From Candidatus Amesbacteria bacterium RIFCSPLOWO2_01_FULL_48_25 (lineage in GTDB: Bacteria; Patescibacteriota; Microgenomatia; CAZETR01; Amesbacteraceae): 33,072 bases of DNA. The notes beneath the pieces were generated by a model. That model ran no database searches, had not been told where the DNA came from, and saw only the letters and a program-made list of their open reading frames with translations. The DNA lies in assembly GCA_001773695.1 (NCBI GenBank), contig MEXN01000001.1, forward strand, positions 8,831-41,902, in the 5' to 3' direction. The position numbers and the translations under genes were made by a program. Positions 23,079 to 30,119 of this stretch are shown here, piece after piece; the stretch's first letter is position 1; every line of letters begins with the position of its first letter.

Positions 23079-24113
23079 TCACAGCGACGCTAGCCACACT
23101 CCAAACACAGCCAGAACTATCCCAGTCAGCCACGCGCGAGCTACGATTTTGGGCTCTTCCCAGCCTAGAAGCTGCAGCCAATGATGCAAGGGAGCAATCA
23201 GAAAAATCCGCTTTTTCATAAACCTTTTACTATACAGCTGCAGCATGCTGCTTACCCCCTCCGCTATAAACACCCCGCCGATAATCAGCATGGCTATCAT
23301 CCGCCCTGAAAGTAGTCCCACCACCGCCAATGTCGCCCCAAAAGCCAACCCCCCCATGTTCCCCAGCATTATCCGGGCCGGATAAATATTAAAATACAAA
23401 AACGCAGCCAATGCTCCGATCCACACCGCGATAAACGTCGCCAAAACCTGGTCTAGTCCAGCAAGAGCAATCACCCAGAACGCCATCAGACAAATAAGAA
23501 GCAGCCCGCCCGACAGCCCATCTAATCCATCCGTAATATCAAACGCATTGGCAAATCCCACTATCAAGAAAGCCGCCAATGGCAAATATGCAAGTCCCAG
23601 GCGCCATATTCCAAAAAATGGAATGTAGACAAAATCAATTTTCAGCCCCCAGTACAAAATTGCCGCAGCAGTCAGCCCCACCACCCATTGCAATAAAAAT
23701 TTATGCCTCATCCGAAGCCCAAAAAATCCCGACCTGCCAAATCCCAGGATTTTTATTAAATCATCATAAAATCCCAAAGCCGCAAAACCTGCAAATGTCA
23801 CAAATATCGCCGCCAGTTCCCACCCCGGTGGATATCCCCAAATTAGTCCCCGGTCCAACGTAAACTTTTCCGAAGCAATTGCAAACAAAATAATAACGAC
23901 CAGCGCTACCAGTATCCCTCCACCAGTGGGCACTCCAGCCTTCCAAGCGTGCATCTGTCTCACTTGGTGGAAAGCAGCCGTAGCGTCTTTCCTCACTTCG
24001 TCAGTCTCTTTTTTACGAGTAAACTTCAATCGGTACAGAAGCCCTATAAATGGCACAAACCCCACCATGCTCACCACAAAACTGATAAGAAGCATCCCCA
24101 AATAAAACTGCAT
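23079..24113 (-). CDS. mraY: MraY-like phospho-MurNAc-pentapeptide translocase
   Basis: 344 residues, about ten membrane spans. Transfers phospho-MurNAc-peptide to undecaprenyl phosphate, giving lipid I. Signatures: AGVPTGGGI (59-67), LGFYDDLIK with D117/D118, and NAFDITDGLDGLSGG (189-203). Two deviations: the usual FMGD-x-GS motif reads MLGNMGG, so the third catalytic Asp is Asn (N252), and the PLHHH motif is PLHHW (W312). The start at ATG 24113 follows a TAGAAT box by 8 nt; upstream in-frame ATGs would overlap the divergent ligase gene. A related phospho-sugar transferase is possible, but the mur context favours MraY. Confidence 0.88.
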   Translation of the reverse strand: MQFYLGMLLISFVVSMVGFVPFIGLLYRLKFTRKKETDEVRKDATAAFHQVRQMHAWKAGVPTGGGILVALVVIILFAIASEKFTLDRGLIWGYPPGWELAAIFVTFAGFAALGFYDDLIKILGFGRSGFFGLRMRHKFLLQWVVGLTAAAILYWGLKIDFVYIPFFGIWRLGLAYLPLAAFLIVGFANAFDITDGLDGLSGGLLLICLMAFWVIALAGLDQVLATFIAVWIGALAAFLYFNIYPARIMLGNMGGLAFGATLAVVGLLSGRMIAMLIIGGVFIAEGVSSMLQLYSKRFMKKRIFLIAPLHHWLQLLGWEEPKIVARAWLTGIVLAVFGVWLASL

Positions 24114-24153
24114 GCCCAAATATTCTAACACTCCAGTGATACAATAAGTCCAG
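24114..24153. promoter_or_regulatory. 40-bp divergent promoter mraY / Mpl-like ligase
   Basis: Minus strand: TAGAAT (24127-24122) with 8 nt to the mraY ATG. Plus strand: TACAAT (24140-24145) with 8 nt to the ATG at 24154. Both predict leaderless transcripts. Confidence 0.5.
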
Positions 24154-25560
24154 ATGTCACCCCCTATTTCCTCGCTCAAAAACGTCAATAACATCTATTT
24201 TTTAGGCATAGCGGGACAGCTGATGAGCGCACTGGCCTGTGTGGCCAAAGACTTTGGTTACCACATCACCGGTTCAGATGAAAACGCCTATCCGCCAGCC
24301 ACTACATACCTCGAAAGCTCGAAAATAACCTGGATCAGCGGCCATAAACCAGAAAATATCGGCCACCCAGATCTTGTGGTATTGGGCAACCACATCCGGC
24401 AGGGAAATCCGGAACTCGAAGCCCTCCTCGAAAGCAAAATCCCCTTCGTCTCATATCCCCAAATGGTCCGCCTGCTTTTTCCCAACGCCAAGTATCGCCT
24501 GGTGGTAGCAGGCACTCACGGTAAATCCACTACCACATCCCTACTAGGCTGGATTCTTACCCAAGCCGGACTAAATCCCACAGTTTTAATCGGAGCCCAG
24601 TCAAAAAACTTCAACTCTTCATTTCGCTTGGGAAGCAAAGAGATTCTAGTCATCGAAGGCGATGAATACACTAGCTCTTGTTTAGATAACACGCCAAAAT
24701 TCCTCTACTACGAACCGACTCACGCCATACTAACCAGCGCAGAACTTGACCACATGGATGTCTTCAATACTTGGGAGAAACAAGCAACAGCGTTTACCAG
24801 CTTCGCCAAATCAGTCTCCCAAATGCTCATTGTTTGTGGAGACACTCTAAACGGCAATAAATTAAGCCTACCCACCAAAGCTAAAGTCGAAAAGTACGGT
24901 CTAGGAGAATTTGACTGGCAAGCAACAAATATTCACTTTTCAGGCAAACTCACCAAGTTCGATGTTTCTCATCACGAAAAACTGCTCGGCACTTTCTCCA
25001 TGCACCTTTCGGGCAAACATTATATCCAAGACTCTCTCTCGGCCATCGCTCTTGCTCACCACACCGATATTCCTACTCATATCATTCAGAAATCGCTCCT
25101 GACATTTAAGGGTGTTGGTAAACGCTTCGAAGTCGTCTATGACAAAGGCATTACTATTATCGACGACTACGCTCACCACCCCACTGCTATCAAAGTCACC
25201 TTAGAAGCAGCCTCGTCCCGCTACCCAAGCCGTCGCCTGTGGGCTATCTATGAACCCCATACTTTTACCAGAGTCAAAGGCCTCCTTCCCCAGTTCGCCC
25301 ACTGTTTTGATCCTGCAGACATCGCCATTATTGCAGACATCATGCCCGCCCGAGAGAAGGCCCTTACCGGACTTGTTCACTCCAGAGATATAGTCGCTAC
25401 AGCCAAAAATCACCCCGACATCCACTATCTAGCTACTCCCGACGAAATCCTCGCCTATCTCAAACAAAATCTTAAACCCAATGATGTTTTCGTCTTCATG
25501 TCCGTCGGAAAGTTTGGTGATCTACCAAAAAAATTGTCCGAATTTATAACAATCCAATGA
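24154..25560 (+). CDS. Mur ligase of the MurC/Mpl type
   Basis: 468 residues. N-terminal Rossmann domain (IYFLGIAGQLMSALACVAKD, GSDENAYPP), ATP loop VAGTHGKSTTTS (118-129), central EGDEYTSSCLDNTPKF and ELDHMDVF, C-terminal IDDYAHHPTAIKVTLEA. The details (NAYPP, VVLGNHIRQGNPELEA, IEGDEY, KFLYYEPTHAI) resemble Mpl, which recycles murein tripeptide, more than MurC, which adds L-Ala. Mpl and MurC are close relatives; no other MurC is in this window, so it may serve as MurC. It starts the plus-strand mur cluster and its stop overlaps dinD (ATGA). Confidence 0.85.
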   Translation: MSPPISSLKNVNNIYFLGIAGQLMSALACVAKDFGYHITGSDENAYPPATTYLESSKITWISGHKPENIGHPDLVVLGNHIRQGNPELEALLESKIPFVSYPQMVRLLFPNAKYRLVVAGTHGKSTTTSLLGWILTQAGLNPTVLIGAQSKNFNSSFRLGSKEILVIEGDEYTSSCLDNTPKFLYYEPTHAILTSAELDHMDVFNTWEKQATAFTSFAKSVSQMLIVCGDTLNGNKLSLPTKAKVEKYGLGEFDWQATNIHFSGKLTKFDVSHHEKLLGTFSMHLSGKHYIQDSLSAIALAHHTDIPTHIIQKSLLTFKGVGKRFEVVYDKGITIIDDYAHHPTAIKVTLEAASSRYPSRRLWAIYEPHTFTRVKGLLPQFAHCFDPADIAIIADIMPAREKALTGLVHSRDIVATAKNHPDIHYLATPDEILAYLKQNLKPNDVFVFMSVGKFGDLPKKLSEFITIQ

Positions 25561-26357
25561 CCCAAATCCTTCCCTCTTCCCCTCACCAAGATTTTGAAAA
25601 CATAAAAAAGCTTGACGAAAACGGCATTGAGTATTGGGTAGCCAGAGAATTAATGCCTCTTCTGGAATACGACCAGTGGAGAAATTTCGAAGCAGTAATC
25701 GACAAAGCCAAAGTAGCTACATCACAGTCAAATCAAAATGTTACAAGCCATTTTGTTGACATCGGCAAAATGGTAAAACTAGGTTCCGGAAGCGAAAGAA
25801 AAATCAAAGACTACAAGCTATCTCGTTATGCCTGCTATCTCATCGCTCAAAACGGAGATCCCAGCAAACAAGCTATCGCCAATGCTCAAACATATTTTGC
25901 TATTCAAGCCCGCCGCCAGGAAGTAGCTACCTTTGAAGAGGAAAACAAAAGGCTATTCATCCGCCAGGAAGTAAAAAAACAAAACAAACAACTTTTCTCT
26001 ACGGCGTCTAGATCGGGAGTTAGAAATTTTGGTAAATTCAATGATTTGGGTTACCTCGGTCTTTATGGTCTGCATATACCAAAGATCAAGGCCAAGAAAG
26101 ATATCGGCAAGGACGACATTCTTGACAGAGCCGGAGCCACAGAACTTGCCGCCAATCTCTTTCGCATCACTCAGACCGAGGAGAAAATTAGAAAGGATAA
26201 TATCATCGGCGAAGGTCGAGCCTCACTTACTCATTTTTCAGTCGGATCGAAGGTCAGAGAAACTATTAGAAAAATCGGCGGTACTATGCCCGAAGATTTA
26301 CCTCCAGCACTGCACATCAAAAAGTTAAAACCCAGCCAACAAAAACTTCTCAAATGA
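25557..26357 (+). CDS. dinD: DNA damage-inducible protein D (DinD-like)
   Basis: 266 residues matching E. coli DinD across its length: NGIEYWVARELMPLLEY, SRYACYLIAQNGDPSKQ, AQTYFAIQARRQE, GYLGLYGL, TELAANLFRITQTEEKI, and GGTMPEDLP near the C-terminus. E. coli DinD is a RecA-filament inhibitor induced by the SOS response. Here it overlaps the ligase stop by 4 bp and the next start by 4 bp, so it is translated within the mur operon, and I see no LexA-type site of its own. A second-hand location such as this suggests gain by transfer. Confidence 0.92.
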   Translation: MTQILPSSPHQDFENIKKLDENGIEYWVARELMPLLEYDQWRNFEAVIDKAKVATSQSNQNVTSHFVDIGKMVKLGSGSERKIKDYKLSRYACYLIAQNGDPSKQAIANAQTYFAIQARRQEVATFEEENKRLFIRQEVKKQNKQLFSTASRSGVRNFGKFNDLGYLGLYGLHIPKIKAKKDIGKDDILDRAGATELAANLFRITQTEEKIRKDNIIGEGRASLTHFSVGSKVRETIRKIGGTMPEDLPPALHIKKLKPSQQKLLK

Positions 26358-27547
26358 CAGCCCAAGCTCTTCGCACCAAATACCCCAAATTTATTTACGA
26401 AAGCTTTTCCGCAGACAGCAACACCTTAAAATTCAACTACTCTATCTCCAAACATCGTTTCACTCACCAAATCTCTTTCGAGAATTTAAAACTGGACAAC
26501 TTAATATTTCATCTTGGTCTTGCCGAAATGTTCTCTTACTGGAAACTTACCTGTTCCCCCAACATCGAAATCAAAGCTGGGTACTTATCTCCAAAGCAAA
26601 TTAAATTTTGGGAAAAATTATTAATCAAAGGCATGGGCCAATATTTTTATGAAAACAAAATAGATTTTACAAAACCGGGCTTTCTTAAAATCACTTCATC
26701 GACTAACAAACCTGTCAACTTAACTGAAAAACTGGACAACTGGACAACTAATTCCGTCCTCGTTCCTCTTGGTGGCGGCAAAGACTCAATAGTCACCGCC
26801 GAACTTCTCAAAAAACATTTTGATATTCAACCCATCATTGTCCACCCCACCACCCCTGCCAGTATTCGTATTTCTAAATTAATCACCAATACTCCCCCAA
26901 TCATAGTTCGCCGTATTTTAGATCCTTACATGCTCGAGCTCACTAAACAGGGTTATTTAACTGGTCACATCCCCTACTCCGCAATCCTGGCATTTATATT
27001 TCTTCTACCGGGTCATCAATACATCGCTGTCTCCCAAGAAAGAAGTTCTGATGAAGGCAATGTCGAATATTTAGGTCACACCATCAACCACCAATACTCT
27101 AAAACATTAGAATTCGAAACAGACTTTAATAATTACATTAAAGACACAGGCATTTCATACTTCTCATTCTTAAGGCCACTGTATGAATTACAAATAACTA
27201 AATTGTTTTCGAAAATGCCCCAATATTTCAAAGAATTTCGTTCCTGCAACCGCAACCAGCAACAAGACTCCTGGTGCGGTCATTGTCCCAAATGTGTTTC
27301 TACTGCCCTCCTCCTCTCTCCATTTTTATCCAAAGACAAAATAATTGAAATTATCGGCACATATCCACCAGATAACCCATCAAACCCCGACTTGAGAAAA
27401 ATCAAACCTTTTGAATGTGTTCTCACTCGCGCCGAAGCCGAAGCCTGCTATACCGGCCAGGGTTTAGATGCCATATTATCCTCCTGGCAGGACAATCCAA
27501 ATATGCCAAAAGAGTTTGCCAAAATCCTCAAAGGCGCCTACTTCTAA
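26354..27547 (+). CDS. murL: MurL-like UDP-MurNAc-L-Ala-L-Glu epimerase
   Basis: 397 residues. A PP-loop-like motif VPLGGGKDSIVTAELL (137-152) suggests an ATP-pyrophosphatase-type fold; VSQERSSDEGNVEYLG and NHQYSKTLEFE follow, and a C-terminal cysteine cluster SWCGHCPKC. These features fit MurL, which uses ATP to epimerise the terminal L-Glu of UDP-MurNAc-L-Ala-L-Glu to D-Glu in Xanthomonas. The assignment is from memory of motifs, but the mur-cluster position and a MurD2-like ligase close downstream support it. Overlaps dinD by 4 bp. If right, the organism need not use glutamate racemase for wall synthesis. Confidence 0.75.
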   Translation: MTAQALRTKYPKFIYESFSADSNTLKFNYSISKHRFTHQISFENLKLDNLIFHLGLAEMFSYWKLTCSPNIEIKAGYLSPKQIKFWEKLLIKGMGQYFYENKIDFTKPGFLKITSSTNKPVNLTEKLDNWTTNSVLVPLGGGKDSIVTAELLKKHFDIQPIIVHPTTPASIRISKLITNTPPIIVRRILDPYMLELTKQGYLTGHIPYSAILAFIFLLPGHQYIAVSQERSSDEGNVEYLGHTINHQYSKTLEFETDFNNYIKDTGISYFSFLRPLYELQITKLFSKMPQYFKEFRSCNRNQQQDSWCGHCPKCVSTALLLSPFLSKDKIIEIIGTYPPDNPSNPDLRKIKPFECVLTRAEAEACYTGQGLDAILSSWQDNPNMPKEFAKILKGAYF

Positions 27548-27575
27548 ATCTAAGCGAACAGCCAAAGGCTCTCAG

Positions 27576-27590
27576 TGCCCCCACGGGGCA
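27576..27590. terminator. Hairpin between convergent genes
   Basis: TGCCCC-CAC-GGGGCA is a perfect 6-bp stem with a 3-nt loop, placed 29 bp after the murL stop and before the end of the convergent minus-strand gene. There is no T tract, so intrinsic termination is uncertain. A second GCCCC/GGGG pairing at 27592-27610 would compete with it. Confidence 0.35.
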
Positions 27591-27619
27591 AGCCCCACAG
27601 TTCTTCGGGGACTAAGAGA

Positions 27620-28165
27620 TTATTTTGTCCTCCACTCCCGTTTGCTTTCTATATCAGCAAGTACTCCAGTTCGGCTAATGGCCTCGTCTTGGCGTAGTTG
27701 TTCAACAACTCCTCTGAATTCGTCATCATTGAGTTGCCGCGGCGTTTCAACAACGGTCGGCTTTTTAAGAACGGGATGAACCTCTCTGGTAAATATTGAT
27801 TCTACGGCAGTGCCTTCTAAAAGATAAAGTCTATATAGTTTTCCACCTGTAATCCATTCAACAACGCGAGGAATCGCAAAGCCTCCGGAATATGTAGGAT
27901 CACCGATAACTGGTTCATGGTACCTTGTGGTCAATGGTGAAACGTGATCTTGTGTCAATGTGGCTTTAAAAGCATGGGGAGAGTCTTTCCACTGGAAGAA
28001 AGGATCATCTTTTTTTAGATCCACAAACTCTTTACCTTGAGCAAAATCAGTTTTAAATTTCCGTCTAGCTAATTCGATGGCTTCTTGAGATTGGACGAGT
28101 TCAGCACCCATGAACTCCATTGCATCACAAAAAGTGTCTTGACGTGTAGACAACCACGTATACAA
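27620..28165 (-). CDS. Hypothetical protein, possibly 5'-truncated
   Basis: 181 residues from a TTG at 28165; I do not recognise the family. It is soluble and mixed alpha/beta, with SPLTTRYHEPVIGDPTYSGG and GGKLYRLYLLEGTAVESIF as the most distinctive stretches. The frame stays open and protein-like further upstream (FDIFFKKSPANAFASQGSLL) into the start of murD, with no ATG or GTG there. Either a rare start codon is used or the 5' end was lost when the neighbouring mur genes were joined. It is the only minus-strand gene between murL and murD. Confidence 0.5.
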   Translation of the reverse strand: MYTWLSTRQDTFCDAMEFMGAELVQSQEAIELARRKFKTDFAQGKEFVDLKKDDPFFQWKDSPHAFKATLTQDHVSPLTTRYHEPVIGDPTYSGGFAIPRVVEWITGGKLYRLYLLEGTAVESIFTREVHPVLKKPTVVETPRQLNDDEFRGVVEQLRQDEAISRTGVLADIESKREWRTK

Positions 28166-28251
28166 TAGGCTTAGTAAACTTCCCTGTGAGGCGAAAGCAT
28201 TTGCGGGGGATTTTTTAAAGAAGATATCGAAAGGTGTCTCAAGAAAGAAAA

Positions 28252-29502
28252 ATGATTCTTGATCAAATCGCCAAACTTGACAAAGTCCTCATCTTAGGTT
28301 TTGCCCGCGAGGGCCAGTCCACTTACAATTTCCTCCACAAAAAATTCCCCAAACTGCAAATAGATCATGCCGACCAAATAGACGGCCCGGATTACCTCGC
28401 CCATCTCACGGATTATCCTCTGATTATAAAATCACCCGGCGTTAGTCCTCACAAACCCGAAATCGTCCATGCCAAAAAATCAGATGTAATTTTCACTTCC
28501 CACATGCAAATCTTTTTCGAAATTTGCCCTAGTAAAAAAACCATCGGTGTCACTGGTACCAAGGGCAAATCCACCACTGCATCGTTAATTTATCACGTTT
28601 TACATGAAGTCGGCCTGCCCGCCGTGTTGGCGGGCAACATCGGTTCACCCGCACTAGATTACCTGGATGAAATCACTCCCGAAACCTGGATCATCAATGA
28701 GCTTTCTTCATACCAATTAATGGATTTAACTATTAGTCCCCACATAGCCGTCCTGCAAAATATTTACCCGGACCATCTCGATTACCATCAAGACTTCGAA
28801 GAATACAAAAACGCCAAATTAAACATCACTAAATTCCAAACCGAAAACGACTATTTAATCACTGCCATCGATGTTCCCACAAAAGCCAAAAAGATATTTA
28901 TTAAACCTGAACCGGTCGAATCCCAACTCCTCGGTACACACAATCTTTACAACACTCAACCATCAATAATAATCGGTAAGATCCTGAGTTTGCCGAAGGA
29001 TGAAATCCTTTCGGCCATAAAAACTTTTAAACCCCTAGATACCCGTATAGAACTGGTCGCTGAAAAAAACGGCATCAAATTTTACGCCGACACTTTGGCC
29101 ACAATTCCAGAAGCCACAATTGCTGCAATTGACACATTACACCCCCGCGTGACCACTCTCATTGCCGGCGGTCACGAACGAAAACAAAATTACTCCGATT
29201 TAGCCAAAAAAATCCTAAGTTCCAGCATAAAAACACTCATTCTTTTCCCCGCTACTGGCCCCCGCCTGGCCAAACTGGTTAACCAATCGACAAATTCACC
29301 GACTAACATCTTTCATGCCAATTCCATGTCCGATGCGGTAAAAATAGCACTAGATCATACTAGATCAGGTGAAATTTGCCTTCTCTCCCCCGCCGCCCCC
29401 AGCTTTACTCTCTTTCGTGACTACCGTGACGAATACGACCAATACAAAGCCGCAATAGTCGCAAATCGCCCCTCCGGCTCACCTATCCGCACCGATCGAT
29501 AA
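28252..29502 (+). CDS. murD: Mur ligase, MurD / MurD2-like
   Basis: 416 residues from the ATG at 28252; a GTG at 28234 is an alternative. Rossmann N-domain (KVLILGFAREGQSTYNFL), ATP loop VTGTKGKSTTAS (100-111), INELSSYQL, and NIYPDHLDYHQDFEEYKNAK give the MurD branch, which adds glutamate to UDP-MurNAc-L-Ala. The C-terminal substrate region reads ADTLATIPEATIAAI (279-293), where MurD has DSKATNP. As I remember it, the T-x-PEA version belongs to MurD2, which adds L-Glu and works with MurL, encoded just upstream. The last 82 bp overlap the convergent pgeF, giving an odd PSGSPIRTDR tail. Confidence 0.85.
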   Translation: MILDQIAKLDKVLILGFAREGQSTYNFLHKKFPKLQIDHADQIDGPDYLAHLTDYPLIIKSPGVSPHKPEIVHAKKSDVIFTSHMQIFFEICPSKKTIGVTGTKGKSTTASLIYHVLHEVGLPAVLAGNIGSPALDYLDEITPETWIINELSSYQLMDLTISPHIAVLQNIYPDHLDYHQDFEEYKNAKLNITKFQTENDYLITAIDVPTKAKKIFIKPEPVESQLLGTHNLYNTQPSIIIGKILSLPKDEILSAIKTFKPLDTRIELVAEKNGIKFYADTLATIPEATIAAIDTLHPRVTTLIAGGHERKQNYSDLAKKILSSSIKTLILFPATGPRLAKLVNQSTNSPTNIFHANSMSDAVKIALDHTRSGEICLLSPAAPSFTLFRDYRDEYDQYKAAIVANRPSGSPIRTDR

Positions 29503-30083
29503 TGGGAAAAATAATTCAGGTCTTTCGCTGTATCAATCCCACAGTCCTCAACTTTCAGATTATTTACCTGCTTTTTGATATATCCCACCAAGTCTACGGA
29601 TACCCCTCCAGGGACTTTCTCGAGAAACGGCTTCCACTCCGGGTCGTTCGCCTGCTCCACCGTCTCAAAAACATACGATTCTTTTCTCACCCCCGGCCCG
29701 ATAACTACCCTGGCATCCTTACCAAACTTCCTCGCCACTTTCTGGATCAACTTCTTCCAAACCCCCTGATATCCCAAATGCACCAAAGCCACCTTCTCTT
29801 CGTCACAAACAACCACTGGAAAACAGTCCGCAGTCAACATAAATAAAACCACCCCCGGCTCGTCCGTCACAATCGCATCGCATTCCACGGTCCTCCCCTT
29901 GTCTTTACTCCCCACCTCCATAATATCAGCCCCATGATTTAGCGAAGTAAATACACAATCCTCAATCTTCAATCCCAATCTCCCCAAAAACCTTTTCCTA
30001 TTACTATTTACAATTCCTTCCTCCCCCCACCTGAAACTCATATTCCCGTCTTTTACAGTTGACGCTCCATAAATCAAATTCAT
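29421..30083 (-). CDS. pgeF: PgeF/YfiH family (laccase-domain) protein
   Basis: 220 residues. Family signatures: NHGADI (H50), DAIVTDEPGVVLFMLTADCFPV (C87), VHLGYQGVW (H102; usually HAGWRG), VIGPGVRKESYVFE, and a C-terminal GRFATIAAL. The three zinc-site residues His-Cys-His are all kept. PgeF is described as a peptidoglycan editing factor removing misadded L-Ser in E. coli; relatives act on purine nucleosides. Its place between murD and murA fits the wall role. A TAAAAT box ends 6 nt before the ATG. It overlaps murD tail-to-tail by 82 bp, an unusually long convergent overlap. Confidence 0.9.
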   Translation of the reverse strand: MNLIYGASTVKDGNMSFRWGEEGIVNSNRKRFLGRLGLKIEDCVFTSLNHGADIMEVGSKDKGRTVECDAIVTDEPGVVLFMLTADCFPVVVCDEEKVALVHLGYQGVWKKLIQKVARKFGKDARVVIGPGVRKESYVFETVEQANDPEWKPFLEKVPGGVSVDLVGYIKKQVNNLKVEDCGIDTAKDLNYFSHYRSVRIGEPEGRFATIAALYWSYSSR

Positions 30084-30119
30084 TCCGTTATTTTACACGA
30101 ATAGGTATAATATTCCGGC
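30084..30119. promoter_or_regulatory. 36-bp divergent promoter pgeF / murA
   Basis: Minus strand: TAAAAT (30095-30090), 6 nt before the pgeF ATG. Plus strand: TATAAT (30106-30111), 8 nt before the murA ATG. Both transcripts would have no or almost no 5' leader. Confidence 0.55.

Noticed and set aside
28231-28236. AAGGTG as a Shine-Dalgarno site for murD
   Set aside because: It lies 15 nt before the ATG, too far, and overlaps an alternative GTG start; isolated purine runs are expected by chance.
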